Source: Acidobacteriota bacterium
Lineage (GTDB): Bacteria; Acidobacteriota; Blastocatellia; Pyrinomonadales; Pyrinomonadaceae
Assembly: GCA_016713675.1 (NCBI GenBank)
Contig: JADJOS010000005.1
Span: 124,001-188,000, forward strand
Length of the DNA: 64,000 bases
Reading direction: 5' to 3'
The notes beneath the pieces were generated by a model that worked only from the letters and a program-made list of their open reading frames with translations, searched no databases and was not told the origin of the DNA. Shown one piece after another: positions 1 to 8,243 of the stretch (within the stretch, counting starts at the first letter, position 1; each line of letters starts with the position of its first letter). The translations under genes were made by a program, and so were the position numbers.

Positions 1-55
1 CCGCCGCTGCGATCAATCCGGTCGCTGCAAGGCGGTATAAAGAGAACTTTTTCAT
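1..55 (-). CDS. start of an exported protein (partial)
   Basis: Only the first 18 codons are inside the window; the gene runs off the left edge. The peptide begins MKKFSLYRLAATGLIAAA, a basic N-terminus followed by a hydrophobic Ala/Leu stretch, so a Sec signal peptide is likely. An AGGAG ribosome binding site lies 10 bases upstream (66-70, minus strand). The mature protein is not visible and no function can be given. Confidence 0.6.
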   Translation of the reverse strand, partial: MKKFSLYRLAATGLIAAA

Positions 56-151
56 TGTTCGATATCTCCTATTTGTCGATAGTTAGACTATATCTTGTTA
101 CGGTAGGTTGGACAAATAGTTTCCGGTCGAGGACAAGGCGGAGCAAAACAA

Positions 152-177
152 AAAGGCAGCCCGGTCGGACTGCCTTT
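152..177 (-). terminator. intrinsic terminator after tRNA-Arg
   Basis: Perfect 8-bp stem (AAAGGCAG / CTGCCTTT) with a 10-base loop. On the minus strand it is followed by TTTGTTTTG. It lies 11 bases past the tRNA 3' end and fits as its terminator. Confidence 0.75.
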
Positions 178-188
178 AGTTAAATTGA

Positions 189-265
189 TGGTACACCCGG
201 CATGATTCGAACATGCGACCCCTTGATTCGTAGTCAAGTACTCTATCCAGCTGAGCTACGGGTGC
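189..265 (-). tRNA. tRNA-Arg (anticodon ACG)
   Basis: Read on the minus strand, the 77-base sequence folds as a cloverleaf. The acceptor arm starts GCACCCG and pairs with CGGGTGT (first pair G-U). The D-arm has AGCTCAGCTGGATAGAG, the anticodon loop is CTACGAA with anticodon ACG, and the T-arm contains GTTCGAATC. The discriminator A is followed by an encoded CCA. The ACG anticodon, normally deaminated to ICG by TadA, reads CGU/CGC/CGA arginine codons. It is flanked by its own promoter and terminator and looks monocistronic. Confidence 0.95.
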
Positions 266-281
266 ACAGTGGCGAATAGCT

Positions 282-310
282 AGACTACAAATCTATGGCC
301 ATAGTGTCAA
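282..310 (-). promoter_or_regulatory. sigma-70-type promoter of tRNA-Arg
   Basis: On the minus strand a perfect -35 TTGACA (310-305) is separated by 17 bases from TAGTCT (287-282). Transcription would begin about 10 bases before the mature tRNA 5' end. Confidence 0.6.
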
Positions 311-361
311 GTAACGTGATCCGAACGCGATACACACGGGCGGCAGACCGCCAGGCGGATC

Positions 362-1351
362 TTACCTCGCAAAATATCCTTGACGCGTTCGCGATATCAA
401 CTCGGTGTTGCTTACGCCGACACGGACCGATCGCCATTTCCCGTCTCGTTTGTCGTTTATGGGCTGATATTCGACGGTGTAAAGAGTACGCAGTTCGGCG
501 GCGACCTGACCATAGATCTTGCCCATATCTTCGAGGGCCTTGATCGCATTTAAGGTGCCACCGCTGCGGTCCGCAACTATCTGAAGACGTGAGCGGGCGG
601 CCCTATACATAGCCACCTGCCGTGGGGTCGGGTCTGCAAGTTTTGCAGGGTCGCCAGTTGGCAACGCCAGCGGATAGATAGTCACTCCTTGAGCGTCCGA
701 GCGGCTGAGAACGCGGTTTAAAATATCACTCGTTTCTGGTTTTATGGCAACTGGAATTTGGGCGTCGCTGAGTTTTTCGAGCTGTTCGCGATCCTTGTCC
801 CGCACGGCCGTGTCGACACCGTCGGTCAGCACAACGATCGCCTTTCGGCGAGTTTTTTCTTTGGAAAGCTTGTCGAGAGCGAAATCGAGCGACTTATAGA
901 GTTGAGTCTTTCCTCGACCATTTGCGACCGTGATCGAATTGCTGATCGCTCGGCGGTCGGTCGTAAAATCGTTCAGAAGATTGATCTTGTCGTAAAATTC
1001 AATGACCGCAACGCGGTCGTTCGGCAGCAGAGCGTCGATGAATCTAAACGCAGAAAGCCGGATCACTTGGCGAAACCCCAGGGTCGAGCCGCTCATATCC
1101 AGGATCATAACGACGCTGAATGGTGCGGTTGACGGCTCGAATCTGGTGATCTCCTGTTTAACGCCGTCTTCGTAAACCGTGAAACTTGCTTTTGAAAGAT
1201 CGGTGATCGGGCGGCCGCGTTGATCGACCACTCCGACATTCAGACGCACTATCGACGAGTCGACGCGGATCGGGTCGTCATCCTGTGCAGCCATGACACC
1301 GCACATTAACAAAATAAGCGAAAATACGTTGAGCGTGCGGCGAAGTAACAT
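362..1351 (-). CDS. VWFA-domain exported protein, acidobacterial type
   Basis: 329 residues with a signal peptide ending at the AAQ-DDD junction. A short Ig-like N-terminal region follows (VDSSIVRLNVGVVD... then TVYEDG.KQEI), then a von Willebrand factor A domain with the metal-binding MIDAS motif DMSGS and, further on, VVLTDGVD. This architecture matches the family known as the VWFA-related Acidobacterial domain, which is greatly expanded in Acidobacteriota and has no firmly assigned role; adhesion or protein-protein contact in the periplasm or at the cell surface is inferred. ATG at 1351 is preferred to the TTG two codons upstream. Two relatives lie at 53.4-55.5 kb. Confidence 0.85.
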   Translation of the reverse strand: MLLRRTLNVFSLILLMCGVMAAQDDDPIRVDSSIVRLNVGVVDQRGRPITDLSKASFTVYEDGVKQEITRFEPSTAPFSVVMILDMSGSTLGFRQVIRLSAFRFIDALLPNDRVAVIEFYDKINLLNDFTTDRRAISNSITVANGRGKTQLYKSLDFALDKLSKEKTRRKAIVVLTDGVDTAVRDKDREQLEKLSDAQIPVAIKPETSDILNRVLSRSDAQGVTIYPLALPTGDPAKLADPTPRQVAMYRAARSRLQIVADRSGGTLNAIKALEDMGKIYGQVAAELRTLYTVEYQPINDKRDGKWRSVRVGVSNTELISRTRQGYFAR

Positions 1352-1420
1352 AAACAAATATTAACAATCAGACGCGATAACCGGAAGTGTGGTTGCTTTG
1401 CGAGTGATTTCATAAATGTC

Positions 1421-1449
1421 TTAACAGAATTGGATTTATGGTTTATAAT
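1421..1449 (+). promoter_or_regulatory. promoter for the zinc-ribbon/kinase operon
   Basis: TTAACA (1421-1426), a 17-base spacer and a perfect TATAAT (1444-1449). It reads into the zinc-ribbon protein, kinase and TPR genes that follow on the plus strand. Confidence 0.55.
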
Positions 1450-1526
1450 CGTTTCGAAATGGCTTTACGAAAGATCGGCGTTGCATGTGCTTTGAACGGA
1501 CGCCGAATGTTCTCAAGGTGGCGGAG

Positions 1527-2051
1527 ATGTTGTTTCGGCCTAGTTTTTGTTCAAACTGTGGAGAAAAGATCGATCGGGCCGACTGGCATATTTGGACCAG
1601 TCGCCGATTCTGCGATCTATGTGTGACCGAAATGCCGGTTTACGAATATGGGCCTAAAATCGTAGTTGCGATCGGTATTTTCGCGTCGGTCGTTGGGTTT
1701 GGAAGCTATTTGAGTAACGAATCAAGGAACGCTGAACCTGCGATCGTGAGGCAGCGAAAGATCGAAAATTCGAATATAGCCATCAAGTCTGAGCCCGTTA
1801 CATCAAGTTCGGTGTCATCATCTGCCACGAACGTTGACAAGCCAACGGCTTTGCAGCAGCCGGATCTGCGATCACTCGCTGCTCTGCCGGCCGCGAAGCC
1901 GAATATGCCGGCGGATGAGACTCAGTATTTCTGCGGTGCACAAACTAAGAAGGGAACGCCCTGCAGCCGCCGCGTAAAGGGGAACGTGCGCTGCTATCAG
2001 CATCAGGGAATGGCCGCGATGCTTTCGGGAAACAAATTGAAGATTGGTTGA
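1527..2051 (+). CDS. zinc-ribbon membrane protein with Cys/His C-terminal motif
   Basis: About 174 residues. Two CxxC pairs near the N-terminus (FCSNCGEK, then CDLC) suggest a zinc ribbon, followed by one membrane helix (VVAIGIFASVVGFGSYL), a Ser/Thr/Pro-rich linker and a C-terminal cluster FCGAQTKKGTPCSRRV...RCYQHQG. The last part resembles the short Cys/His motif of DUF5763-type proteins (similarity from memory). The start at 1527 has AAGGTGG upstream; an in-frame ATG at 1485 would add 14 residues. The kinase gene begins 38 bases after its stop, so co-transcription is likely. Function unknown. Confidence 0.6.
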   Translation: MLFRPSFCSNCGEKIDRADWHIWTSRRFCDLCVTEMPVYEYGPKIVVAIGIFASVVGFGSYLSNESRNAEPAIVRQRKIENSNIAIKSEPVTSSSVSSSATNVDKPTALQQPDLRSLAALPAAKPNMPADETQYFCGAQTKKGTPCSRRVKGNVRCYQHQGMAAMLSGNKLKIG

Positions 2052-2089
2052 CAGCTGAATTGGCTAAGATGAAGCAGTATCGATAAACA

Positions 2090-3901
2090 ATGAAACCACT
2101 AGCTCCGAATACAATGATCCAGAACCGCTATTTGGTGGTTCACTTGATCGGAAAAGGCGGAATGGGCGAGGTCTATCTGGCCGTTGACCAGCGTCTCGGC
2201 AGTGCGATAGCGCTGAAGCGAACGTTTTTCGCCGATAACGAGACACTCGGCAACGCGTTCGAACGCGAGGCCAAGATACTCGCCCGACTCCGGCATCCCG
2301 TACTCCCGAAAGTCAGCGATCACTTTTCCGAAAACGGCGATCAATACCTCGTAATGGAGCATATTTCGGGTGACGACCTTTCAAAGCGTCTGGAGAGTGC
2401 GAATAAGCCGTTTCCGGTAAGCTGGGTGATGTTTTGGGCGGATCAATTGCTCGATGCACTCACTTACCTTCATTCGCACGAGCCTCCGATCATTCATCGC
2501 GATATTAAACCGCAAAATCTAAAGCTAACGGACGAGAATCACATTATTTTGCTTGATTTTGGCCTTTCCAAGGATTCGAGCGGCCAGACGATCGCTTCGA
2601 AACCTGGGTCGTCCGGAAGCGTTGTTGGTTACACGCCGCATTTCGCTTCCATGGAGCAAATACGCGGAACCGGTACCGATGGCCGCAGCGACCTGTATTC
2701 ACTTTCGGCCACGCTTTATCAATTGATGACTAATGTGGTGCCGGCGGACGCACTATCCCGTGCCGATACCATGCTTAGCGGCAAAACGGATCCGATCATT
2801 GCCCTGTCAGATGCGAATCCCGAGATCTCGCCCGCAGTTTCGAACGTGATACTCAAAGGGCTCGAGGTCAGCAAGGATAAGCGTTTTGGCACTGCGGCCG
2901 AAATGCAGAAGGCATTGCGAACGGCATATTCTCAGATGCAGAATCAGATGTCTGCCGAAACACAGGTTTTTAATGTCGGCGATCTGCACTCGACGGTTCC
3001 TCCGGCAAAGGACCCTTCCGTTCCTCTCGCTCCATCCGAAATGGCGACGCGGATGGCAACGGTCCCGCCTGCCCCGGCGGTAGTATCCCAGTCGGCTGAC
3101 AATAATTTTGACGCAACACTCGCAATGGACGCTGATGAGGCTCAGGAGGTCGTTCGTCAGGCGGATGTCCGCACCGAGGTATTCAATGCCGGATCGTTCG
3201 ATCAGACGGCGGCAAATGATGAAGTTCCGCCACCGGTAGTGTCAGAACCTCCGCCGTCGCCGTTTGATTCGACACGACCGGTTGACGAATCGGTGCCCGC
3301 AGCGACGGTTCCATTGATCTCGATCGATGAGAATGTGATTTCTCCGGCTTCAGCGGAACCGGCCGCACCGGAATTCTTTACGACACCGGTTGCCGAAGTT
3401 AGAAAAGAGGATCTGCCGCCTCCGGTCGTTTCGTCAGCGGTTTCCGCCGGTGCGTCGGCCGGAGCGGCATCCGCGAATTCTCAGACTGCTGAAAAAAAAT
3501 CGGGTTCGAAAGCATTTTTGATCCTGGGCGGCCTTGCTGCGTTCTTTTTACTTATGATCGGAGCTCTTGGCGGCGGTTGGTATTACTACACGAATTATTA
3601 CTTAGCCGGAGACACTAAACCGACGCCGACACCGTCAGCCACACCGGTTGCGTCGCCGACAACGGTGCCGTCGCCGTCGCCCACGGCATCGCCCGATGGT
3701 AATTCGAACAGTAATACGAACAGTGATGACATTAAGACCGTAGAACCAACACCGGTACCGACGCCGACTCAGACCGCCGGCCCGAGACCGGCACAGACAC
3801 CGGTTGTTGTTGATCGTCCCGTCAAACCGGCCCGAACACCCGGCCCGAAAGCGACGCCCAAGCCAAAGCCGAACAACGATCGCACAGTCATTCTGCAGTA
3901 A
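2090..3901 (+). CDS. membrane-anchored Ser/Thr protein kinase (Hanks type)
   Basis: 603 residues. The N-terminal kinase domain (about 10-280) has the glycine loop GKGGMGEVY, the ATP-binding Lys43 (ALKR), the catalytic HRD at 136-138 in HRDIKPQNL, and DFG at 156-158, so it should be active. A Pro/Ala/Val-rich cytoplasmic linker of about 190 residues leads to one membrane helix (about 475-500). The outer tail is short and rich in Pro-Thr (TPTPSATPVASPTT). There are no PASTA or other sensor repeats, unlike PknB. Three copies of a TxVFNxG-like motif (TQVFNVGDL, TEVFNAGSF) in the linker may be autophosphorylation or FHA-docking sites (inference). It sits between a zinc-ribbon membrane gene and a TPR gene. 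Confidence 0.93.
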   Translation: MKPLAPNTMIQNRYLVVHLIGKGGMGEVYLAVDQRLGSAIALKRTFFADNETLGNAFEREAKILARLRHPVLPKVSDHFSENGDQYLVMEHISGDDLSKRLESANKPFPVSWVMFWADQLLDALTYLHSHEPPIIHRDIKPQNLKLTDENHIILLDFGLSKDSSGQTIASKPGSSGSVVGYTPHFASMEQIRGTGTDGRSDLYSLSATLYQLMTNVVPADALSRADTMLSGKTDPIIALSDANPEISPAVSNVILKGLEVSKDKRFGTAAEMQKALRTAYSQMQNQMSAETQVFNVGDLHSTVPPAKDPSVPLAPSEMATRMATVPPAPAVVSQSADNNFDATLAMDADEAQEVVRQADVRTEVFNAGSFDQTAANDEVPPPVVSEPPPSPFDSTRPVDESVPAATVPLISIDENVISPASAEPAAPEFFTTPVAEVRKEDLPPPVVSSAVSAGASAGAASANSQTAEKKSGSKAFLILGGLAAFFLLMIGALGGGWYYYTNYYLAGDTKPTPTPSATPVASPTTVPSPSPTASPDGNSNSNTNSDDIKTVEPTPVPTPTQTAGPRPAQTPVVVDRPVKPARTPGPKATPKPKPNNDRTVILQ

Positions 3902-3922
3902 GTACGGAGATCTGTAGGAATT

Positions 3923-5311
3923 ATGAGATTGAAGCTAATAAGAACATTTACAACAGCAATGGTGCTAGGCGTGGTCCTATCATTCGCCGGTGCAGTTGCC
4001 GCGCAGACCAGAAACGACCTCAAGCGTGCAAAGGAATTCGCGGATGCAGGTGATAAGGCCTTCAGACAAAAGGAATACCGCCAGGCAACTGAGCTTTATG
4101 GCCAGGCGATCGTCATAGTTCCAACAAATCCGTATTGTCATTTCTGGAAGGGATACGCACATTATTACCTTCAAGAATATGATCTGTCTGAACGATCATT
4201 CGTACTTGCATTGAACCAAGGGTTTAAGCCGATCGAGGTGTACAAGGTTCGATGGTACTTGTTTTATGTTCAGAAAAAGTATTCCGAGGCGGTAGGTGAT
4301 CTAAAGAAAGCTGTTGAACTCGAACCAAAGAACACCAATTTGCTGAAAGGTTTGGGCGATTCTCATCTGGCGTTGGGAGCAAATCAGGATGCCTTGAATG
4401 CATACCAGCGTGCTCTGTTGATCACTCCGAAGGATGCCGACCTTTATTATTCGATCGCCTACCTTCATGCTCAAACGGGCAATTTGAAAGGACAAGAGCA
4501 ATCGGCCGGTGAGGCAATTCGAATGGGCACCCAATACATGGGCGAAGCCCATTATTTGCTGGCTGATGCGCTTGAACGCCAAAAGAACTTCGCGGCTGCG
4601 ATCACTTCATATCAACGGGCGATCAGTGCGAAACCCACGCTGTATCAGGCTTATCGAAATCTGGCAAATATCTATCAACGCCAAAACAAGCTGTCTAACG
4701 CGATCGAAACACTCAAGAAGGCCATTCTTTTGTTTCCGAATGACGGGAATATTTACACTGATATTAGTTGGTTTTACAGCTTGAACGACCGGCCGGCGGA
4801 TGCTGTTCAAGCGGCATTGGCGGCCATCAAATTCCTGCCCGATCAGTACATGGGCTACACGAATCTTTGCCGTGCATATAACGAGACCAAGCAATACAAA
4901 GAAGCAGTCGCGGCCTGTAACAGTGCTTTGAAGTTGAAGCCGGGTGATGGTGAAACATTCTTCTACCTCGGCCGAGCGAGCGATCTGCTTGGAAAGCCGT
5001 CGGAAGCAACAGGCTACTATCGAAAAGCGGTGACGGGCCTGGTCGAATTTACTAACGGGAACCCTGACTATGCAGATGGATTCTATTTACTCGGCAATGC
5101 TTATTTTGCCGACAACCAGCGCGACCGAGCGATCGAGGCATATACCAAATGTCTCCAGCTGAGCCCAAACTTTGCAAAGGCAAGATACAATTTGGGGATA
5201 ATATTGGTTTTGAAAAAGGATAAAACGGGAGCGATGACACAGTACAGTTTCCTGCTGGCACAGGACGTTGCTCTTGCAGGTAAACTCAAGGCTGAGATAG
5301 ACAAGCTATAA
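3923..5311 (+). CDS. exported TPR-repeat protein
   Basis: 462 residues with a signal peptide (cleavage near AVAAQ-TRND). About ten 34-residue tetratricopeptide units follow, for example YSEAVGDLKKAVELEP and YKEAVAACNSALKLKP. TPR solenoids act as scaffolds, so a periplasmic assembly role is inferred, not shown. GTAGGA precedes the ATG and the gene starts 22 bases after the kinase gene, so it is probably its operon partner. Its stop codon abuts the stop of the convergent anti-sigma gene with no base between them. Confidence 0.85.
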   Translation: MRLKLIRTFTTAMVLGVVLSFAGAVAAQTRNDLKRAKEFADAGDKAFRQKEYRQATELYGQAIVIVPTNPYCHFWKGYAHYYLQEYDLSERSFVLALNQGFKPIEVYKVRWYLFYVQKKYSEAVGDLKKAVELEPKNTNLLKGLGDSHLALGANQDALNAYQRALLITPKDADLYYSIAYLHAQTGNLKGQEQSAGEAIRMGTQYMGEAHYLLADALERQKNFAAAITSYQRAISAKPTLYQAYRNLANIYQRQNKLSNAIETLKKAILLFPNDGNIYTDISWFYSLNDRPADAVQAALAAIKFLPDQYMGYTNLCRAYNETKQYKEAVAACNSALKLKPGDGETFFYLGRASDLLGKPSEATGYYRKAVTGLVEFTNGNPDYADGFYLLGNAYFADNQRDRAIEAYTKCLQLSPNFAKARYNLGIILVLKKDKTGAMTQYSFLLAQDVALAGKLKAEIDKL

Positions 5312-6136
5312 TTATCTTCGGCGCTTAACGTTCTCTCTGGTATTCACGTCGACTCGCTGGAAACGAAGTACCACGCGGACGCTGTCAGACCGATTATCAA
5401 GGGATGCCGGAACGAACGGGGCGTTCCCGAGTTCGGCATCCATCGCTTTTTCCAGATCGGATATGGTTCGGCTATTGTAAGTCGGCGAAATGACCTCTTT
5501 GATCTGTGCCACCCCATTGCTCAATACATCCGCGACCACCACAACTCCATCATTGCCGCGATTCTCGCGAAGCAGGGAACTTGTCATTGCGACTAGGGCA
5601 CCCTGCGGGTTTAGACTCGGAGATTCGCCCGAGACCGCCAGCCGATTGCGGGCATACTCTGCGGGATAGATCGGCTCGCTACCTGTTCCGGCATAAGGAT
5701 CCTGATTGCCGGCAAGCAGAAGACCGGTTTGCCTGCTGCTCGAAGGTTTGGCCATCGCTGACTCCGGCGATTGGATATTCGACAACAGGAACGTGAGCAC
5801 GCCGATTCCGATCACCGTGCTCGCCGCTACGCCGACAGCGTAAGGCATTACCCGCATCTGCAGCCATTCGCCGAAGCCGTGCGAAAAGAACGATGCCGGC
5901 CGCCGGCGACTATTCAATTCGGACGCTACCGCCATCCGCAACGACCTTTGAAGATCGGCGGAAATACGGGGCTTTTCGCTCTGCCGCAGGTCGCTGACGA
6001 TCTCGAGATTGGCCGCGTTTTTGGCGCGGCAAACAGGACATGATTCGAAATGGGTCTCGATCACCGCTGACCGCTCTATCGGCAAAAAACCGTCGCCATA
6101 CAAAGCAAGATCAGATCGTAATTCTTCGCATTTCAT
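5312..6136 (-). CDS. anti-sigma factor with zinc-finger (ZAS-like) N-terminus
   Basis: 274 residues. The N-terminal 40 residues hold C3...H29-x3-C33-x2-C36 (HFESCPVC), the anti-sigma zinc-finger pattern that binds an ECF sigma factor. One membrane helix follows (YAVGVAASTVIGIGVLTFLL, about residues 97-120), then a periplasmic part of about 150 residues with no recognised fold. It lies downstream of the ECF sigma gene on the same strand. Known members hold their sigma factor at the membrane until a signal releases it. The 266-base gap to the sigma gene is unusually long for such a pair. Confidence 0.85.
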   Translation of the reverse strand: MKCEELRSDLALYGDGFLPIERSAVIETHFESCPVCRAKNAANLEIVSDLRQSEKPRISADLQRSLRMAVASELNSRRRPASFFSHGFGEWLQMRVMPYAVGVAASTVIGIGVLTFLLSNIQSPESAMAKPSSSRQTGLLLAGNQDPYAGTGSEPIYPAEYARNRLAVSGESPSLNPQGALVAMTSSLLRENRGNDGVVVVADVLSNGVAQIKEVISPTYNSRTISDLEKAMDAELGNAPFVPASLDNRSDSVRVVLRFQRVDVNTRENVKRRR

Positions 6137-6179
6137 TGTTTTTTCTCAGCCTTGAATTGAATGGCAGACTGACCCCGGC

Positions 6180-6199
6180 TGTTTTCCAATTAGAAAACA
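6180..6199. promoter_or_regulatory. inverted repeat between sigma and anti-sigma genes
   Basis: TGTTTTC, a 6-base spacer, then GAAAACA: a perfect 7-bp dyad in the 266-base gap, 44 bases upstream of the anti-sigma start. It could be an operator giving the anti-sigma gene its own control. No protein partner can be named. Confidence 0.3.
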
Positions 6200-6402
6200 A
6201 CGCTTGTGTATTGATAAAAGCTCAGATCGCCGTGATCCGCGGTTGTCTGATACGACATGTTGCTGGCCGCTTCAAATATTTCCTTGGCTCACGTTTTTCT
6301 TAGCTCTTCTCGCCACTCTCGCTCTCTTTGACCTATCGTTTGGCACCGATCGTTTTAACCTCAAAGATGAGACCGGGGCGAGTCAGCCATTCACTTCAAT
6401 TG

Positions 6403-7053
6403 TCAAAAACCCTTTAATTGCCTTCGTAATTCCTCACGTCCCCGCGAAATTCGCGATTTCACTGTTCCGATATTCGTTCCGAGTGCTTCGGCACACTCTT
6501 CGTAACTAAATCCTTCGAGATCGCATAGGACGATAGCCTCTCGATAGACGGTCTTCAACATTCCCAGAGCATTATTCAGAGCTTTTGTCCGTTCCTGCCG
6601 AAGTACTTCATCTTCGGGCGAAATAGAATTGTCAGAGATCGTTTCCCAAACCTGCGTTTCGCTGTCACCGATCGTCGCATCGAGCGAGAGTGTTTGGTCT
6701 CGCCGCCGGCGTTTCCACCAGCGAAAACGGTTACGCGATTCATTGATCGCGATACGGAAAAGCCATGTCTTCAACCCGGATTCACCGCGAAAACTCTTGA
6801 TCGCACGCAAAGCGTGCAGGAATGTTTCCTGCGTCAGGTCAGCGGCTTCGTCCGGATCGGACGTTAAACGATATAGCAAAGCGTAAACATCACCCGAATA
6901 ACGGTTGATCAGAGCGTCAAATGCGGCGGCGTCCCTTTCTCGTAAATTTTCAATCAATCCGCTATCGGCCTGACGAACAGATACAACGGGTGCCGCGGTT
7001 ACGGCTTGCCTCAGGTCTTCTTCGTCAAATGTGATTGACTTACTGAAGATCAT
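6403..7053 (-). CDS. ECF-family RNA polymerase sigma factor
   Basis: 216 residues. Region 2 covers about 40-110, with DPDEAADLTQETFLHA and GLKTWLFRIAINESRNRFR (core binding and -10 recognition). Region 4 covers about 150-212, with the HTH segment YEECAEALGTNIGTVKSRISRGREELRR for -35 recognition. The first 35 residues are an extra tail. The gene is followed on the same strand by the membrane zinc-finger anti-sigma protein, so it should answer an envelope signal; the signal is not evident. A GGCGGG element precedes the ATG. Confidence 0.93.
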   Translation of the reverse strand: MIFSKSITFDEEDLRQAVTAAPVVSVRQADSGLIENLRERDAAAFDALINRYSGDVYALLYRLTSDPDEAADLTQETFLHALRAIKSFRGESGLKTWLFRIAINESRNRFRWWKRRRRDQTLSLDATIGDSETQVWETISDNSISPEDEVLRQERTKALNNALGMLKTVYREAIVLCDLEGFSYEECAEALGTNIGTVKSRISRGREELRRQLKGF

Positions 7054-7222
7054 TTCCCGCCTTTTCGAGTTCTCCTCCTGAGAACCTTCACTCTGCTCGT
7101 TCGCCCATTCCGCGAACTGGAATATTAGACGCCGTTTATCGGATTTTGTTCCAAAAAACTTTTGGCGGTACCGCCGAGCAGCGATCGCCTAAGTGTTTAG
7201 ACGGCTTTTTCCTCTCACTTGT

Positions 7223-7251
7223 TTGCTCTTGTTCGCAATTTACGCTAAATT
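7223..7251 (+). promoter_or_regulatory. candidate promoter of the YfgM-like TPR gene
   Basis: TTGCTC, a 17-base spacer, then TAAATT, 76 bases before the start codon at 7327. The 273-base gap between the divergent sigma and TPR genes holds this and presumably the sigma gene promoter; no other structure was seen. Confidence 0.4.
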
Positions 7252-7326
7252 AAACCTTTTGTATTAGGTGCTCTGCCGCCAATTATACAACGATTAGATC
7301 TCATAAAATTGCATTATTTTTGAATC

Positions 7327-8172
7327 ATGGCACGTAAACAGAGAAGACTCGAACAAGTAGCGACCGGCGTTGAAGAACAGAAAGCAGCGGTTCGCTACCA
7401 GGATCCATTTCAGCAGAATGTGAACAAAAAGCTCGAAGAGGCCGGAAAGGTCTTTGAGGGCAAGGGCCGAACGATCATGTATGGCATCGCTGCACTTGCA
7501 GTGATCGTTTTGCTGATCTTCATTGTCACGACTTGGAGCCGACGTTCGAATGGTGCAGCACAGACTGCTCTTGGCAAGGCCATCGAGACGTCACAATCGC
7601 GTGTCTCCGATCAGCCTGCTCCTGCCGGGTCGACCGATAAGGTGTTCAAAACAGAAAAGGAACGTGCCGATGCCGCTATTGCCGAGTTTCAGATTGTGGT
7701 CAATAAATTCGGCGGTGCCGCCGGCGAAAAGGCCAAATATTTCATTGCTGTCAATCGACTGATGTCTGACCGTGCCGCCGGGATCGCGGAACTCGAGGGT
7801 ATCGCAAAGGGTAATACAGACGTTGGAAAGCTCGCAAAATTCGCACTCGCTCAAACGCGTTTTGATGACGGTAAGTACGATGAAGCCGTGACGTTCTATC
7901 AGGAGCTTGCTGCCTTGCCTGACGCGATCGTCGCCAAAGATTCAATAAATTTTCAGCTTGCCAAGGCCTACGAGAAACAGGGCAAAACGAAAGAAGCCGC
8001 GGACCTCTACTTCACGATCGCAAAGGCGGCTGCCGAAGCTAAGGACTCAGACGGTAAGCCGGTGCCGATGGGCGAAACCGCTAACGAAGCTAAAGAAAAG
8101 CTTACGGCACTAGACCCCGAGCGTGCCAAAGAGATCGTTGTTCCGGCTCCTGCGTCGCCGTTTGGCAGCTAA
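7327..8172 (+). CDS. membrane-anchored TPR protein, YfgM-like
   Basis: 281 residues: a charged cytoplasmic N-terminus (about 45 residues), one membrane helix (IMYGIAALAVIVLLIFIVTTW), then a soluble part with TPR-type helices (DDGKYDEAVTFYQELAAL; INFQLAKAYEKQGKTKEAADLYFTI). The single-pass anchor plus C-terminal TPRs matches the general layout of YfgM, a SecYEG-associated chaperone-like protein. The match is by architecture only, so a role in periplasmic folding is tentative. Single gene with its own promoter. Confidence 0.65.
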   Translation: MARKQRRLEQVATGVEEQKAAVRYQDPFQQNVNKKLEEAGKVFEGKGRTIMYGIAALAVIVLLIFIVTTWSRRSNGAAQTALGKAIETSQSRVSDQPAPAGSTDKVFKTEKERADAAIAEFQIVVNKFGGAAGEKAKYFIAVNRLMSDRAAGIAELEGIAKGNTDVGKLAKFALAQTRFDDGKYDEAVTFYQELAALPDAIVAKDSINFQLAKAYEKQGKTKEAADLYFTIAKAAAEAKDSDGKPVPMGETANEAKEKLTALDPERAKEIVVPAPASPFGS

Positions 8173-8243
8173 GCCGATCATAAAGATCGCCGTCATTTGG
8201 CCGTTTGTTGTAAATTGGTTGCAGCAGAGGCAATGAATACCAT

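Noticed and set aside
1438..1626. 62-residue frame overlapping the zinc-ribbon gene
   Set aside because: Different frame over the same region with no domain; the overlapping frame has paired CxxC motifs and continues much longer.
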